Notes: generated by a model from the sequence alone, not told the origin. Shown: positions 1-6,019, numbered from the stretch's first letter. The stretch is DNA of 10,697 bases from an uncultured Clostridia bacterium (GCA_937913075.1 CALEPU010000064.1:1-10697); one strand, 5' to 3'. A program made the numbers and translations.

Positions 1-25
1 TTCGACCATTCACCGGATGGTCGAA
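1..25. repeat. 9-bp perfect inverted repeat at window edge
   Basis: TTCGACCAT at 1-9 pairs perfectly with ATGGTCGAA at 17-25 around a 7-base loop (TCACCGG). It has no T-run after it on the plus strand, and the other side lies outside the window, so I cannot tell whether it is a terminator or the end of a longer repeat. It lies in non-coding DNA downstream of coaE. Confidence 0.6.
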
Positions 26-53
26 ATTGCCTTCGGCAACCGGCTCCGAACCC

Positions 54-93
54 CCGTTGTCAGGTCGGCGGTTCCGTTGTCAGGTCGGCGGCT
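54..93. repeat. Two tandem copies of a 20-bp unit
   Basis: The unit CCGTTGTCAGGTCGGCGGTT at 54-73 is followed directly by a second copy at 74-93 that differs at one base (C for T at the next-to-last position). No convincing coding frame covers it. With the hairpin at 1-25 it makes 1-162 a repeat-rich intergenic stretch. Its role is unknown; slippage or an interspersed intergenic repeat family would both explain it. Confidence 0.7.
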
Positions 94-162
94 TCGCTGC
101 CCCGTTTTAACGCTCCGCGCCCCAAGGGGGAAGGCTGTTTGCTCTCGCCCCGCCCTTAATAA

Positions 163-777
163 TTACGCATTAACAATTCCGCTGCCGCAAACCATTATCT
201 CCTCGGCGAACGCGGCGTCGACCTTTTTTATAAGCTCCTCCAAGGAGCCGTCGTTTCGTATTATCCTTGTGGCAAAAGCCGCCTTTTCTTCATCCGGCAT
301 CTGCCTTTTTATGCGCGAAAGCGCCTCCTCCCGCGAGAGGTCGTCCCTAAGCATTATGCGCTCGATACGCTCCTCCTCGCCGCAGGTGACGAGCCACACG
401 GATTTGCAAAGCTTATGTGCGCCGGACTCTATTAAAAGCGCCGCGTCGATGACGGCAAGGGGATAAAGCCCGCTGTCCTCGGCGTTTTTGCAGTCCTCTT
501 CGAGCATGGCGAGTATCGCCGGATGGGTTATGGAATTGAGCCTTGCCGTGCCCTCGGGCGAAGCAAACGCTTTTGCCGCAAGCGCCCTTCTGTTAAGCGC
601 GCCGTCCTCAAAAAAGACCTCGTTTCCGAAAGCAAGCCTGACCTTTTGCAGCACGTCCTCGCTCTGCATGACGAGCCTTGCTTTAATATCGGCGTCGGCA
701 ACGAAAGCTCCCAGCTCACGAAGCCTTGCGGAAACGGTGCTCTTGCCGCTTGCTATGCCGCCTGTAATACCCAACAT
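163..777 (-). CDS. coaE: Dephospho-CoA kinase
   Basis: CoaE phosphorylates the 3'-hydroxyl of dephospho-CoA with ATP, the last step of coenzyme A synthesis, in the cytoplasm. Counting from the upstream ATG at 783, the P-loop GGIASGKST is at residues 8-16, ADAD follows at 29-32, ITHP at 85-88, DAALLIESG at 113-121, the arginine-rich lid (RDD, then RIKRQ) at 146-161, and the closing RNDGS at 176-180. These match the family in order, and about 204 residues is a normal length. Start choice: GGAGG at 790-786 lies only 2 bases from the ATG at 783 but 8 bases from the ATG at 777, so I prefer 777, which removes two residues (Met-Pro). The final residues (GIVNA) and stop fall in an AT-rich GCGTAATTATTAA stretch that resembles a sequence before rluA. 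A strong promoter lies just upstream. Confidence 0.95.
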   Translation of the reverse strand: MLGITGGIASGKSTVSARLRELGAFVADADIKARLVMQSEDVLQKVRLAFGNEVFFEDGALNRRALAAKAFASPEGTARLNSITHPAILAMLEEDCKNAEDSGLYPLAVIDAALLIESGAHKLCKSVWLVTCGEEERIERIMLRDDLSREEALSRIKRQMPDEEKAAFATRIIRNDGSLEELIKKVDAAFAEEIMVCGSGIVNA

Positions 778-794
778 AGGCATACCCTCCCAGT

Positions 795-830
795 TTACAC
801 TATAATATCATATCGCCGCGCGCATGTCAA
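795..830 (-). promoter_or_regulatory. Sigma-A-type promoter for coaE
   Basis: On the minus strand, TTGACA (830-825) is followed by a 17-base spacer and TATTAT (807-802), which is 6/6 and 5/6 to consensus. Transcription should begin near 795, leaving a very short leader that carries GGGAGGG. It is divergent from the plus-strand promoter at 881-908. Confidence 0.8.
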
Positions 831-880
831 AGGCGCCGATTTATTGAATCGTGTTCATCGCGGAACGAAAACATTTGCTG

Positions 881-915
881 TTGAAATTATCGCGGGCGGT
901 GGTATAATGAAGCTG
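881..915 (+). promoter_or_regulatory. Sigma-A-type promoter for the membrane acyltransferase-like gene
   Basis: TTGAAA at 881-886, a 16-base spacer, then a perfect TATAAT at 903-908. TGG immediately before it makes an extended -10 (TGnTATAAT). Transcription is expected from about 915, some 35 bases before the ATG at 951. Confidence 0.75.
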
Positions 916-950
916 ATAACGCAAACTCCTATCGGTAAGGAGGCTTTTCA

Positions 951-2432
951 ATGTCGGAAAACAAGACCTCTCATGAAAACAGGCGCACATCGTTCGGGCT
1001 TTCGCGCGGGAATATTCTCGCTTGGGCCGCGGTCGTTTTAATGGCTCTCGGAGCCGCGCTTTCGATCGCTTACTACGCCCGAGGCGGCTCGATAGGCGTC
1101 AGCCTTAACGGATGGCGCGTGTGGCTTTTGTGCGTGCTGCCCGCGGCTGCGGCGGTATGCTTCATTGCCGAGGCGCTTATACACGGGCGCGACAGGCTTT
1201 TTAAGACGGGCTTTGCGGCGCTCTTGGGCACGGCGTTCCTCATTCTTCGTGCGATCGCCATCTATAAAGAGCACGGCTTGGGGCTTTTCTCGGGATGGGT
1301 ATTGGGCTTCTATATCGCTTACTGCGTGATGGCGCTTATCGTTTGGGAGCTCACCTCAAACGGCATGAGGCTCGATACGAAATGGCTTGCGGCAGCAGCG
1401 TTTTTGCCGCTGCTTGCGTATCACGTCCTCCTTCGTCTTTTGCCCATGCTGCGCAACGGGGCGGGCTTTGCGGAGAGCCTTTCGGAGATAGGCGTTATAT
1501 GCTTCATCGCGGCGATGTTCATTGCTTCCGTCGGTCTTGAAAAGATAACCTCCGAGCATTACCGTCCGCAGCGCGGCGACAGGTGCGACGGGCGTCTTAT
1601 CCGCAGTCTCGACCCGATGAACGGAGTCGCCATATACATAATGCCCGACCGCAACGGCGCAGCCACCTATTATAAGGACAGCTTCGAGTGCGCCGGCGTT
1701 GAGGAGTATATCCGCAAAAAGCGCGAGGAGGGCTTGGATAATTTCGGCATAATGCACGTTATCGCCTCGGCTTACGTGCGCGTGGTCTCGCAGAAGCCCG
1801 CCATGAACCGCTTTATCAGCGGACAGAAGATATATACAAGGGACGGAGAGATCGAGCTTGCCATGGCCGTCAAGAAGGAGCTCACGGCCGAGGCGCCGGA
1901 GACCATAATAAAGGTCTACTTCGAGCCGGGCGACACCGCATATGACGTTTACCGCAAGTATCAGGAGCAGGTCAAGCTCGCCAAGGATACCCCCCTTGAC
2001 AGCGGCTTCGACAATCTCGCGGGGCTTATCAACGCCGTGCCCGGAATACTTAAAAAATTCCTCGTTTGGGTACTGAAATGCTTTGATTACTTCGGCTGGC
2101 TGCCCCGCGATATAATGAAGCTTTCGCCCTTCCACGGCTCGATATTCATAACCGCCTTGGGGTCTTTGGGCATACAGCCCGTGTTCCATCATCTTTACGA
2201 CTTCGGCAACGTGCCTATATTCGTTGCCTTCGGCTCCCGCCGCACTGTGACCGAGGTCGAGCCCTCCGGCACGCCCGTGCGTCATAAGTATCTCGATTAC
2301 ACCGTCGTCAGCGACGAGAGGATCGTTGACGGCTTCTACTACGCCTCCTCCATCAAGATGTTCCGTCGCCTCATAATGAACCCCGAGAAGCTCGACGTGC
2401 CTCCCGAGGAGATAATGGAGGACGTGTACTGA
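951..2432 (+). CDS. Six-TM membrane protein with C-terminal CAT/E2-type acyltransferase-like domain
   Basis: The start is well supported: AAGGAGG sits 8 bases before the ATG. Hydrophobic segments lie near residues 21-43, 55-77, 84-105, 111-133, 145-167 and 178-195, so the N-terminal half is a six-pass membrane domain. From about residue 205 to the end the sequence resembles the 2-oxo-acid dehydrogenase E2/chloramphenicol acetyltransferase fold: DGRLIRSLDPM (213-223), YIMPDRN (229-235), PAMNRFISG (283-291) and ALGSLGI (402-408). In active members a conserved HxxxDG near the C-terminus holds the catalytic histidine. Here the corresponding stretch reads DERIVDG (455-461), with Glu456 in the histidine place. 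A separate HH at 413-414 is not in that position. The domain may therefore bind rather than transfer acyl groups, or use other chemistry. There is no lipoyl domain and no neighbouring dehydrogenase subunit. Function is unassigned; the fold call is from recall of the family. Confidence 0.8.
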   Translation: MSENKTSHENRRTSFGLSRGNILAWAAVVLMALGAALSIAYYARGGSIGVSLNGWRVWLLCVLPAAAAVCFIAEALIHGRDRLFKTGFAALLGTAFLILRAIAIYKEHGLGLFSGWVLGFYIAYCVMALIVWELTSNGMRLDTKWLAAAAFLPLLAYHVLLRLLPMLRNGAGFAESLSEIGVICFIAAMFIASVGLEKITSEHYRPQRGDRCDGRLIRSLDPMNGVAIYIMPDRNGAATYYKDSFECAGVEEYIRKKREEGLDNFGIMHVIASAYVRVVSQKPAMNRFISGQKIYTRDGEIELAMAVKKELTAEAPETIIKVYFEPGDTAYDVYRKYQEQVKLAKDTPLDSGFDNLAGLINAVPGILKKFLVWVLKCFDYFGWLPRDIMKLSPFHGSIFITALGSLGIQPVFHHLYDFGNVPIFVAFGSRRTVTEVEPSGTPVRHKYLDYTVVSDERIVDGFYYASSIKMFRRLIMNPEKLDVPPEEIMEDVY

Positions 2433-2457
2433 GCGGAGGCTTTGCCCGCTGCTCAGC

Positions 2458-2474
2458 ATCGGGCAGAGCCCGAT
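2458..2474 (+). other. Short perfect hairpin after the membrane gene
   Basis: ATCGGGC (2458-2464) and GCCCGAT (2468-2474) form a 7-bp stem with a 3-base loop, 26 bases after the stop of the plus-strand gene. No T-run follows. It may protect the 3' end of the transcript ahead of the stronger terminator at 2499-2544. Confidence 0.4.
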
Positions 2475-2498
2475 ATATCGCCCTTTGCAGTATAAAAA

Positions 2499-2544
2499 AA
2501 CACCCGCCGCCCCATACGGTTTTCGCCATGGAGCGGCGGGTGTT
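2499..2544 (-). terminator. Bidirectional intrinsic terminator; copy 1 of a 41-bp repeat
   Basis: Arms 2499-2515 and 2528-2544 form a 17-bp stem with a single C/A mismatch (2511/2532) and a 12-base loop (ACGGTTTTCGCC). On the minus strand it begins 4 bases after the stop of the DUF3800 gene and ends in a seven-T run (A-tract 2494-2500 on plus), a textbook terminator. It can also end the convergent plus-strand gene, with GTTCGTTTATTT after the stem. Positions 2504-2544 match 3431-3471 at 40 of 41 bases, loop included. Confidence 0.88.
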
Positions 2545-2547
2545 CGT

Positions 2548-3231
2548 TTATTTGTGTTTAAAGTTTTTCTTCTCTACTGATTTAATATAGTTTTTATAGA
2601 GCTCATTGGGCTTATAGAAGAAGCTCGCTTCCGATTTTGTCAGATTATTGTCTTTGCGCTTTAAACTCAGCAGCTCCATTGAACAAATGAAATCCGCGAC
2701 CTGAAGGAGCTTATAGCGTTTGGGAGAGGCATGCCTGAACTCGATGTTGGTAAATTGCGTATTCAATATGGTGTTGATAATCACTCCAAGCCCCTGCTGC
2801 CCATAGTCATAGTAAACGATTATGCTGTCAAAGCTTTGGAAAAAAGGCAGGTTATCCCTTGTAAATCGGGACAGCTCCTTTGCGATCCGCGCTGAAAGCC
2901 TAAATTTATCGTCCGCCTCGTTTTTGTTGACAACTATGTTAAAGAACGAAATATCACACGCCATTGTGAAACGAAGCATTTTGTTGAGTATCCTTCGGCG
3001 CTCATCAACGGAAAGGTTTTGATAAGGCTCTTCCTTTCTAATGATGGGATGCGTGTGAATGTACTCATCCGCAAAGCCACAGTCGCTTAATTGCTTTTCA
3101 AGCCTATCTATATTAAGGCTTATATCGACCGCCTGATCGTGAAAGACAAAGGTTACGATATAATACGGCGATGCGCCTGCCGACTCGCCGAAATCGCCGG
3201 ATTCATCAATAAAGATGCTTAATTCACTCAT
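2548..3231 (-). CDS. DUF3800 domain protein
   Basis: The N-terminus MSELSIFIDESGDFG matches the DUF3800 signature (IDESGDFG, acidic residues D9, E10, D13). Later family-like points are IHTHPI at 58-63, a second acidic strand IVYYDYG at 138-144, and LQVADFI at 176-182. DUF3800 is usually considered related to the RNase H fold, with these acidic residues forming a possible metal site; that is family knowledge, and no activity is established by this sequence. At 227 residues it looks full length. No clear Shine-Dalgarno sequence precedes the ATG, which lies 27 bases after a terminator-like hairpin in the leader. Base composition is lower than its neighbours: three 60-base lines sampled give 33-45% GC, against 62% in a sampled line of the preceding gene. 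It stands alone between two near-identical hairpin repeats, which suggests horizontal acquisition. A defence or RNA-linked role is possible but unproven. Confidence 0.88.
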   Translation of the reverse strand: MSELSIFIDESGDFGESAGASPYYIVTFVFHDQAVDISLNIDRLEKQLSDCGFADEYIHTHPIIRKEEPYQNLSVDERRRILNKMLRFTMACDISFFNIVVNKNEADDKFRLSARIAKELSRFTRDNLPFFQSFDSIIVYYDYGQQGLGVIINTILNTQFTNIEFRHASPKRYKLLQVADFICSMELLSLKRKDNNLTKSEASFFYKPNELYKNYIKSVEKKNFKHK

Positions 3232-3258
3232 ATAAAAATACCATGCCGGAAATAAAAT

Positions 3259-3280
3259 GACGGGGAATATGCTCCCCGTC
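3259..3280 (-). terminator. Leader hairpin, terminator-like, upstream of DUF3800
   Basis: GACGGGGA (3259-3266) and TCCCCGTC (3273-3280) form a perfect 8-bp stem with a 6-base loop. On the minus strand it is followed by ATTTTATTT, an imperfect T-rich tail. It lies between the strong promoter and the DUF3800 start, so it could end a small RNA, or act as an attenuator that lets only some transcripts reach the gene. Confidence 0.55.
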
Positions 3281-3355
3281 TGCGGTGGCCCCAGAGCCTA
3301 AGCCCAAGCCATAGCAATCTGCTTTGCAACAGATACACAAACAGTATCCCCTTGC
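3259..3355 (-). ncRNA. Candidate structured leader RNA upstream of DUF3800
   Basis: A promoter with perfect consensus hexamers drives about 97 bases of non-coding RNA before the terminal hairpin. By eye, in RNA order: GAUAC (3348-3344) pairs with GUAUC (3336-3332) around a 7-base loop, possibly closed by GCAA (3355-3352) with UUGC (3329-3326); AGCA (3323-3320) pairs with UGCU (3316-3313); UGGCU (3311-3307) pairs with GGCCA (3290-3286) across a G/C-rich loop; then the 8-bp terminal hairpin. From memory, comparative genomics has reported several structured RNA motifs placed upstream of DUF3800 genes, so this position fits. I cannot assign it to a particular motif, and an ordinary 5' leader remains possible. 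Confidence 0.45.
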
Positions 3356-3391
3356 GTTATTATTATATACCCAAACGGAGTTCACTGTCAA
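3355..3391 (-). promoter_or_regulatory. Perfect-consensus sigma-A promoter for the DUF3800 leader/gene
   Basis: Minus strand: TTGACA (3391-3386), 18-base spacer, TATAAT (3367-3362), both hexamers 6/6. The predicted start is near 3355. The 9-base word TTTGGGTAT occurs twice across this promoter, once overlapping each hexamer, which may be regulator half-sites. Confidence 0.82.
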
Positions 3392-3424
3392 TACCCAAAA
3401 GGCTTATTGCGGACAAAACCCAAA
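3369..3424. repeat. Three ACCCAAA direct repeats at 24-25 bp spacing
   Basis: ACCCAAA occurs at 3369-3375, 3393-3399 and 3418-3424, start to start 24 and 25 bases. The first two extend to ATACCCAAA and overlap the -10 and -35 of the DUF3800 promoter. Regular spacing of about two and a third helical turns could mark a regulator binding array, but the unit is short and chance is not excluded. Confidence 0.4.
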
Positions 3425-3428
3425 AGAG

Positions 3429-3471
3429 ATCCGCCGCTCCATACGGTTTTCGCCATGGAGCGGCGGGTGTT
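3429..3471 (-). terminator. Intrinsic terminator after the DUF1002 gene; copy 2 of the 41-bp repeat
   Basis: Arms 3429-3442 and 3455-3468 form a 14-bp stem (one G-T pair) with the same 12-base loop as the copy at 2499-2544. On the minus strand it begins about 44 bases after the stop of the DUF1002 gene and is followed by ATCTCTTTTGGGTTTTG, a broken T-rich tail. It separates the DUF1002 transcript from the DUF3800 promoter just beyond. Confidence 0.72.
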
Positions 3472-3514
3472 GTCATACTCGGCTATATAGGTTTTCGAGC
3501 CGAAGTATTGGCTT

Positions 3515-4405
3515 TTACTCATTTGCGGGAGCGGCGAACCACTTATCCCAGACCTCTTTGAAGAACTCTCCTACCTGACGGAAGAAATCCGCAACCGACT
3601 CGAAGGCGTTGGTCAGTATCTCGCCGAAGGATTGCCACTTCTGCGCGGCCTTCGTCATGTTTATAAGGCGCTGCTGTATCTCCTCGGCGGAGAGCCCCTC
3701 GAACATCCTTGCAAGCGTGAAGATCTGCTTCTGCTGCTCGTCGGTAAGAGTGACGTCGTAGTCGGCGGCGATATCGTTGATGCGCTGCATAACGGCTTCG
3801 TCGTCCATCTTCTGAGTCTCGTCCAGTATCTTTTTGACGTCGTTGATTATGGAAAGCGCCTCGTCGGAGCCGATATACTCCGCAAGCTCGCCGGTGGCGA
3901 TAAGCTCCTCGATGCCGAGATCCTTGGCGTAATCATCCAAAAGGCGACCGGTCATATCCTCGTAGGCCTTATAGATGCCGGTGAGGGCTGCGGTGCCGCT
4001 CATCTCATAGGGAGCCCAAACGACTATGTTCGCGTCGGTGATGCCTGCGCTCGTCAAGGCGTTTTTGTACATCTCGGCGGTGCAGTAGTTGATGTTGTGG
4101 GTGCTGATATTGAGCCCCGAGCCCTTTGCCGTCGCAACGATATAGATGCAGGAGAGAGCGACTCTGCCCAAACGGTTGTCGGGCAGCTTGCCCTCAAAAT
4201 ACATGCGCTCGTCATGATTGGTGACTATAAGCTCCACTGTCTGCTCCGGCGTTATGCCGAAGTATGCGTAAGCCGCCGCCTTCTGCTCCGCAGTAAGGTT
4301 TGCGCCGAGCGCTGCTCTGCTCTCGCCCTCCTCCATGGCAAACGCGGCGGTGCAGGCGCCGAGCGTCAGCAATGCTGCCATAAGCAGCGCGATAAACTTC
4401 TTCAT
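3515..4405 (-). CDS. Secreted DUF1002 (YpuA-like) protein
   Basis: GGAGG lies 6 bases before the ATG, so the start is firm. Residues 1-23 are an export signal: lysines at 2-3, then a hydrophobic stretch. Two cleavage options are visible: LGAC (15-18) reads as a possible lipobox with Cys18, while AFA at 21-23 fits ordinary signal peptidase cleavage. The mature part begins with ALGANLTAEQ (32-41), followed by VTNHDERMYFEGKLPD (61-76), GSGLNISTHNI (95-105) and SGTAALTGIYKAYE (136-149). These match the DUF1002 family, which includes Bacillus subtilis YpuA; its function is not known. The C-terminal third is helical and charged and ends in an aromatic amphipathic stretch (about 273-291). The protein would act outside the membrane. 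It is transcribed alone, with its own leader and terminator. Confidence 0.88.
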   Translation of the reverse strand: MKKFIALLMAALLTLGACTAAFAMEEGESRAALGANLTAEQKAAAYAYFGITPEQTVELIVTNHDERMYFEGKLPDNRLGRVALSCIYIVATAKGSGLNISTHNINYCTAEMYKNALTSAGITDANIVVWAPYEMSGTAALTGIYKAYEDMTGRLLDDYAKDLGIEELIATGELAEYIGSDEALSIINDVKKILDETQKMDDEAVMQRINDIAADYDVTLTDEQQKQIFTLARMFEGLSAEEIQQRLINMTKAAQKWQSFGEILTNAFESVADFFRQVGEFFKEVWDKWFAAPANE

Positions 4406-4432
4406 AATGATCCTCCGAAATATGTATTTGCG

Positions 4433-4464
4433 GCGGGGAGCTGCGTTTTGCCGCTCCTTCCCGC
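4433..4464 (-). promoter_or_regulatory. Leader hairpin upstream of the DUF1002 gene
   Basis: GCGG (4433-4436) pairs with CCGC (4461-4464), and GGAGC (4437-4441) with GCTCC (4453-4457), giving 9 bp with a 3-base bulge and an 11-base loop. It lies about 28 bases upstream of the ATG in the predicted 5' leader. No T-run follows on the minus strand, so it is a stability or regulatory element rather than a terminator. Confidence 0.45.
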
Positions 4465-4491
4465 GGCTGTGCGAGTTGAAACTCTACTAAC

Positions 4492-4500
4492 ATATTAGCA
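4492..4500 (-). promoter_or_regulatory. Possible extended -10 promoter for the DUF1002 gene
   Basis: The minus strand reads TGCTAATAT (4500-4492), a TGn plus TAATAT. No good -35 is found 16-18 bases upstream, so this is tentative. The -10 overlaps the near-palindrome CTAACATATTAG, which could be an operator. Confidence 0.35.
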
Positions 4501-4657
4501 CGAACCGAGGGAGATATCCACCGCTTTCGCAAAGATTTAAAATTCGTTCATAATTTGCGGGGAACGTGACGATGCAAATCATGCCTTGCGGGTATTTCCT
4601 CTTATTAAACGCAGGCGGTAAGCTTGCGGTTCCCGATTCAGACAAATATATTTCTAA

Positions 4658-4683
4658 GCCGGAGCCTCTAACTGCTCTCCGGC
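4658..4683 (-). terminator. Terminator for the ftsH-PHP-metallopeptidase-rluA run
   Basis: GCCGGAG (4658-4664) and CTCCGGC (4677-4683) form a 7-bp GC-rich stem with a 12-base loop, about 25 bases after the rluA-type stop. On the minus strand TTAGAAATATATTTGT follows, an AT-rich but imperfect tail. A second hairpin, CGGCAA/TTGCCG at 4689-4703, lies between it and the gene. Confidence 0.6.
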
Positions 4684-4708
4684 GGGACGGCAAAGCTTGC
4701 CGCTGCTC

Positions 4709-5623
4709 TCATATCAAAGCCGCCATATCCTCGGGAAGCTTCGCCGCAAGCTCGATAAATTCGCCCGTCATAGGGTGACGGAAGCGCAGCCCTTCGGAGT
4801 GCAGCGCGGGTCGGTCTATGAGCTTAGACTCCTCGCCGTAGAGCCAATCGCCAACGAGCGGGCAGCCTAATTGTGCCATGTGTACCCTGAGCTGATGCAT
4901 CTTGCCCGTGCGCGGCAAAAGCTCTATTATCGAAAACCCGTTTTTGCGGTCAAGCAGACGGTATTCGGTCAAGCAGTCGCCCGATACAGGCGGCTCGTTC
5001 ATTGCGCCGAGGGGCAAAACGCAAAGCTCCCCTGCGGGCTCCATATAATAATGCGAGCCCTCCCTGTGGCGCAGGGGAAGCTTTATAAGCCCCTGCGAGG
5101 GCGAGGGCGTGCAGCGGGAAATGCCTATGTATCGCTTTAAAAAATCGCTCGTGTGGAGTATGCCGCGCATACGCTCGTGAACGTAGCCGGATTTTGCCAC
5201 GGTCATGAGCCCGCTCGTGCCCCTGTCAAGACGGCTGACGGTATGGCAGTATTCGCCCTCGGCAAAACAGCTTGACAGCGCGTTTTCCACCGAGCCGCCA
5301 ATGCCGCTCCTTTCCGGATGCACGGTGAGCCCTGCCGGCTTGTTTATCACGGCAAGCCAATCGTCCTCATATACTATATCGAGCGGCATATCGTAAGGCG
5401 CAAGCCTCGGCGTATCGGCAGGGTCGCTTATCTCCGCGGCGATAATATCACCCTCGGCGCATCTTGCCGTGGAGTAGCATTTTTCACCGTTTTTCAATAT
5501 GCCCCGCTCGCGCCTTTTAAGCCTTGAAATATGCGATCGGGACATCAAAAACTCTTTTTCCAATATGTGCTGCACGGTGCAGCCCGCCTCATCGGCGGAG
5601 ATTATGTGCGTAAGTGGAACCAT
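4709..5623 (-). CDS. RluA-family pseudouridine synthase
   Basis: The protein would isomerise uridine to pseudouridine in RNA, usually 23S rRNA for this family. The N-terminal 65 residues resemble an S4-type RNA-binding region (SRSHISRLKRR at 28-38). VYEDDWLAVINKPAGLTVHP (84-103) leads into the catalytic domain. The catalytic aspartate is Asp133 in SRLDRGTSGL (130-139); the usual histidine before RLDR is serine here, a variation I believe occurs in the family. RTGKMHQLRVHMAQLG (238-253) and PLVGDWLYG (255-263) complete the RluA/RluD pattern. At 304 residues it is a normal length. The ribosome site is weak: the 27-base gap from the metallopeptidase gene is AT-rich and contains AATTACGCAT, so translation may depend on the upstream gene. 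Which uridine is modified cannot be told from the sequence. Confidence 0.92.
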   Translation of the reverse strand: MVPLTHIISADEAGCTVQHILEKEFLMSRSHISRLKRRERGILKNGEKCYSTARCAEGDIIAAEISDPADTPRLAPYDMPLDIVYEDDWLAVINKPAGLTVHPERSGIGGSVENALSSCFAEGEYCHTVSRLDRGTSGLMTVAKSGYVHERMRGILHTSDFLKRYIGISRCTPSPSQGLIKLPLRHREGSHYYMEPAGELCVLPLGAMNEPPVSGDCLTEYRLLDRKNGFSIIELLPRTGKMHQLRVHMAQLGCPLVGDWLYGEESKLIDRPALHSEGLRFRHPMTGEFIELAAKLPEDMAALI

Positions 5624-5650
5624 ATTGATGCGTAATTTATAATTCCGCCT

Positions 5651-6019
5651 TCATCTCATCTCGCTCAAATAATCGTCTATACTGTCCGCGTCCTCGATCT
5701 CGAGCCCGCACTCGCCGGAGAGCGACTCCCAATGGTGGCGCAGCTCGTGCCGCAGCACCTCGTCTATGCGCTCCTCTATCGCCGCGTTATCGAGATGTCC
5801 GTACAGCCGCATGAAGGAGCCGTAGTAAACCGTTATCAGCCGCATCGAAGGCGACCTTGTGTATTCGCCGGCTATGTAGAGCGGATTTTCCGGCACGCTC
5901 TTTTTATGAAGCTTTGTTTCGGGGCTGACTATTATCCCTCCGTTGAGCTTTTCAAAAAGCTCGTCGGGAAGCGAAAGCGATATCCTGCCGACAGCGGCCT
6001 CGAACTCGGGGTAAGTCAT
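5651..6019 (-). CDS. Small HExxH metallopeptidase-like protein
   Basis: This 122-residue protein carries HELRHHWESLSGE at 91-103, an HExxH zinc-binding helix with the extra histidine (HExxHH) typical of a small minimal zincin-like family found in many bacteria. YIAGEYTRSP (48-57) and the acidic C-terminus (DADSIDDY, 110-117) also fit that family as I recall it. His91 and His95 should bind zinc with Glu92 as the base; a third ligand is not certain by eye. No signal peptide is visible, so it should be cytoplasmic, and no substrate is known to me. The start is good: AAAGGAG lies 8 bases before the ATG. Its ATG overlaps the TGA of the PHP gene (ATGA at 6019-6016), indicating translational coupling within the operon. 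Confidence 0.78.
   Translation of the reverse strand: MTYPEFEAAVGRISLSLPDELFEKLNGGIIVSPETKLHKKSVPENPLYIAGEYTRSPSMRLITVYYGSFMRLYGHLDNAAIEERIDEVLRHELRHHWESLSGECGLEIEDADSIDDYLSEMR

Larger units (their letters stand above)
4406..4708. other. 303-base intergenic region between rluA-type gene and DUF1002 gene
   Basis: No convincing gene lies here. On the rluA side are two hairpins (4658-4683 and 4689-4703). On the DUF1002 side are a leader hairpin and a possible extended -10. The middle, about 4500-4650, is more AT-rich and unassigned. A frame opening at a TTG at 4693 runs through the terminator hairpin and has no ribosome site, so I do not call it. Confidence 0.6.

Noticed and set aside
1..162. 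CRISPR array from the repeats at the window start
   Set aside because: The two 20-bp copies are directly adjacent with no spacers, there are only two of them, and no cas genes are nearby.
1356..2459. 367-residue open frame on the minus strand opposite the membrane acyltransferase-like gene
   Set aside because: It is antisense to a gene with a clear promoter, ribosome site and family motifs. Its translation is rich in His, Gly and Arg and has no recognisable domain; GC-rich codons keep the antisense frame open.
4487..4693. 68-residue minus-strand frame in the intergenic region
   Set aside because: It begins at a TTG with no ribosome site, runs through the rluA terminator hairpin and overlaps the likely DUF1002 promoter.
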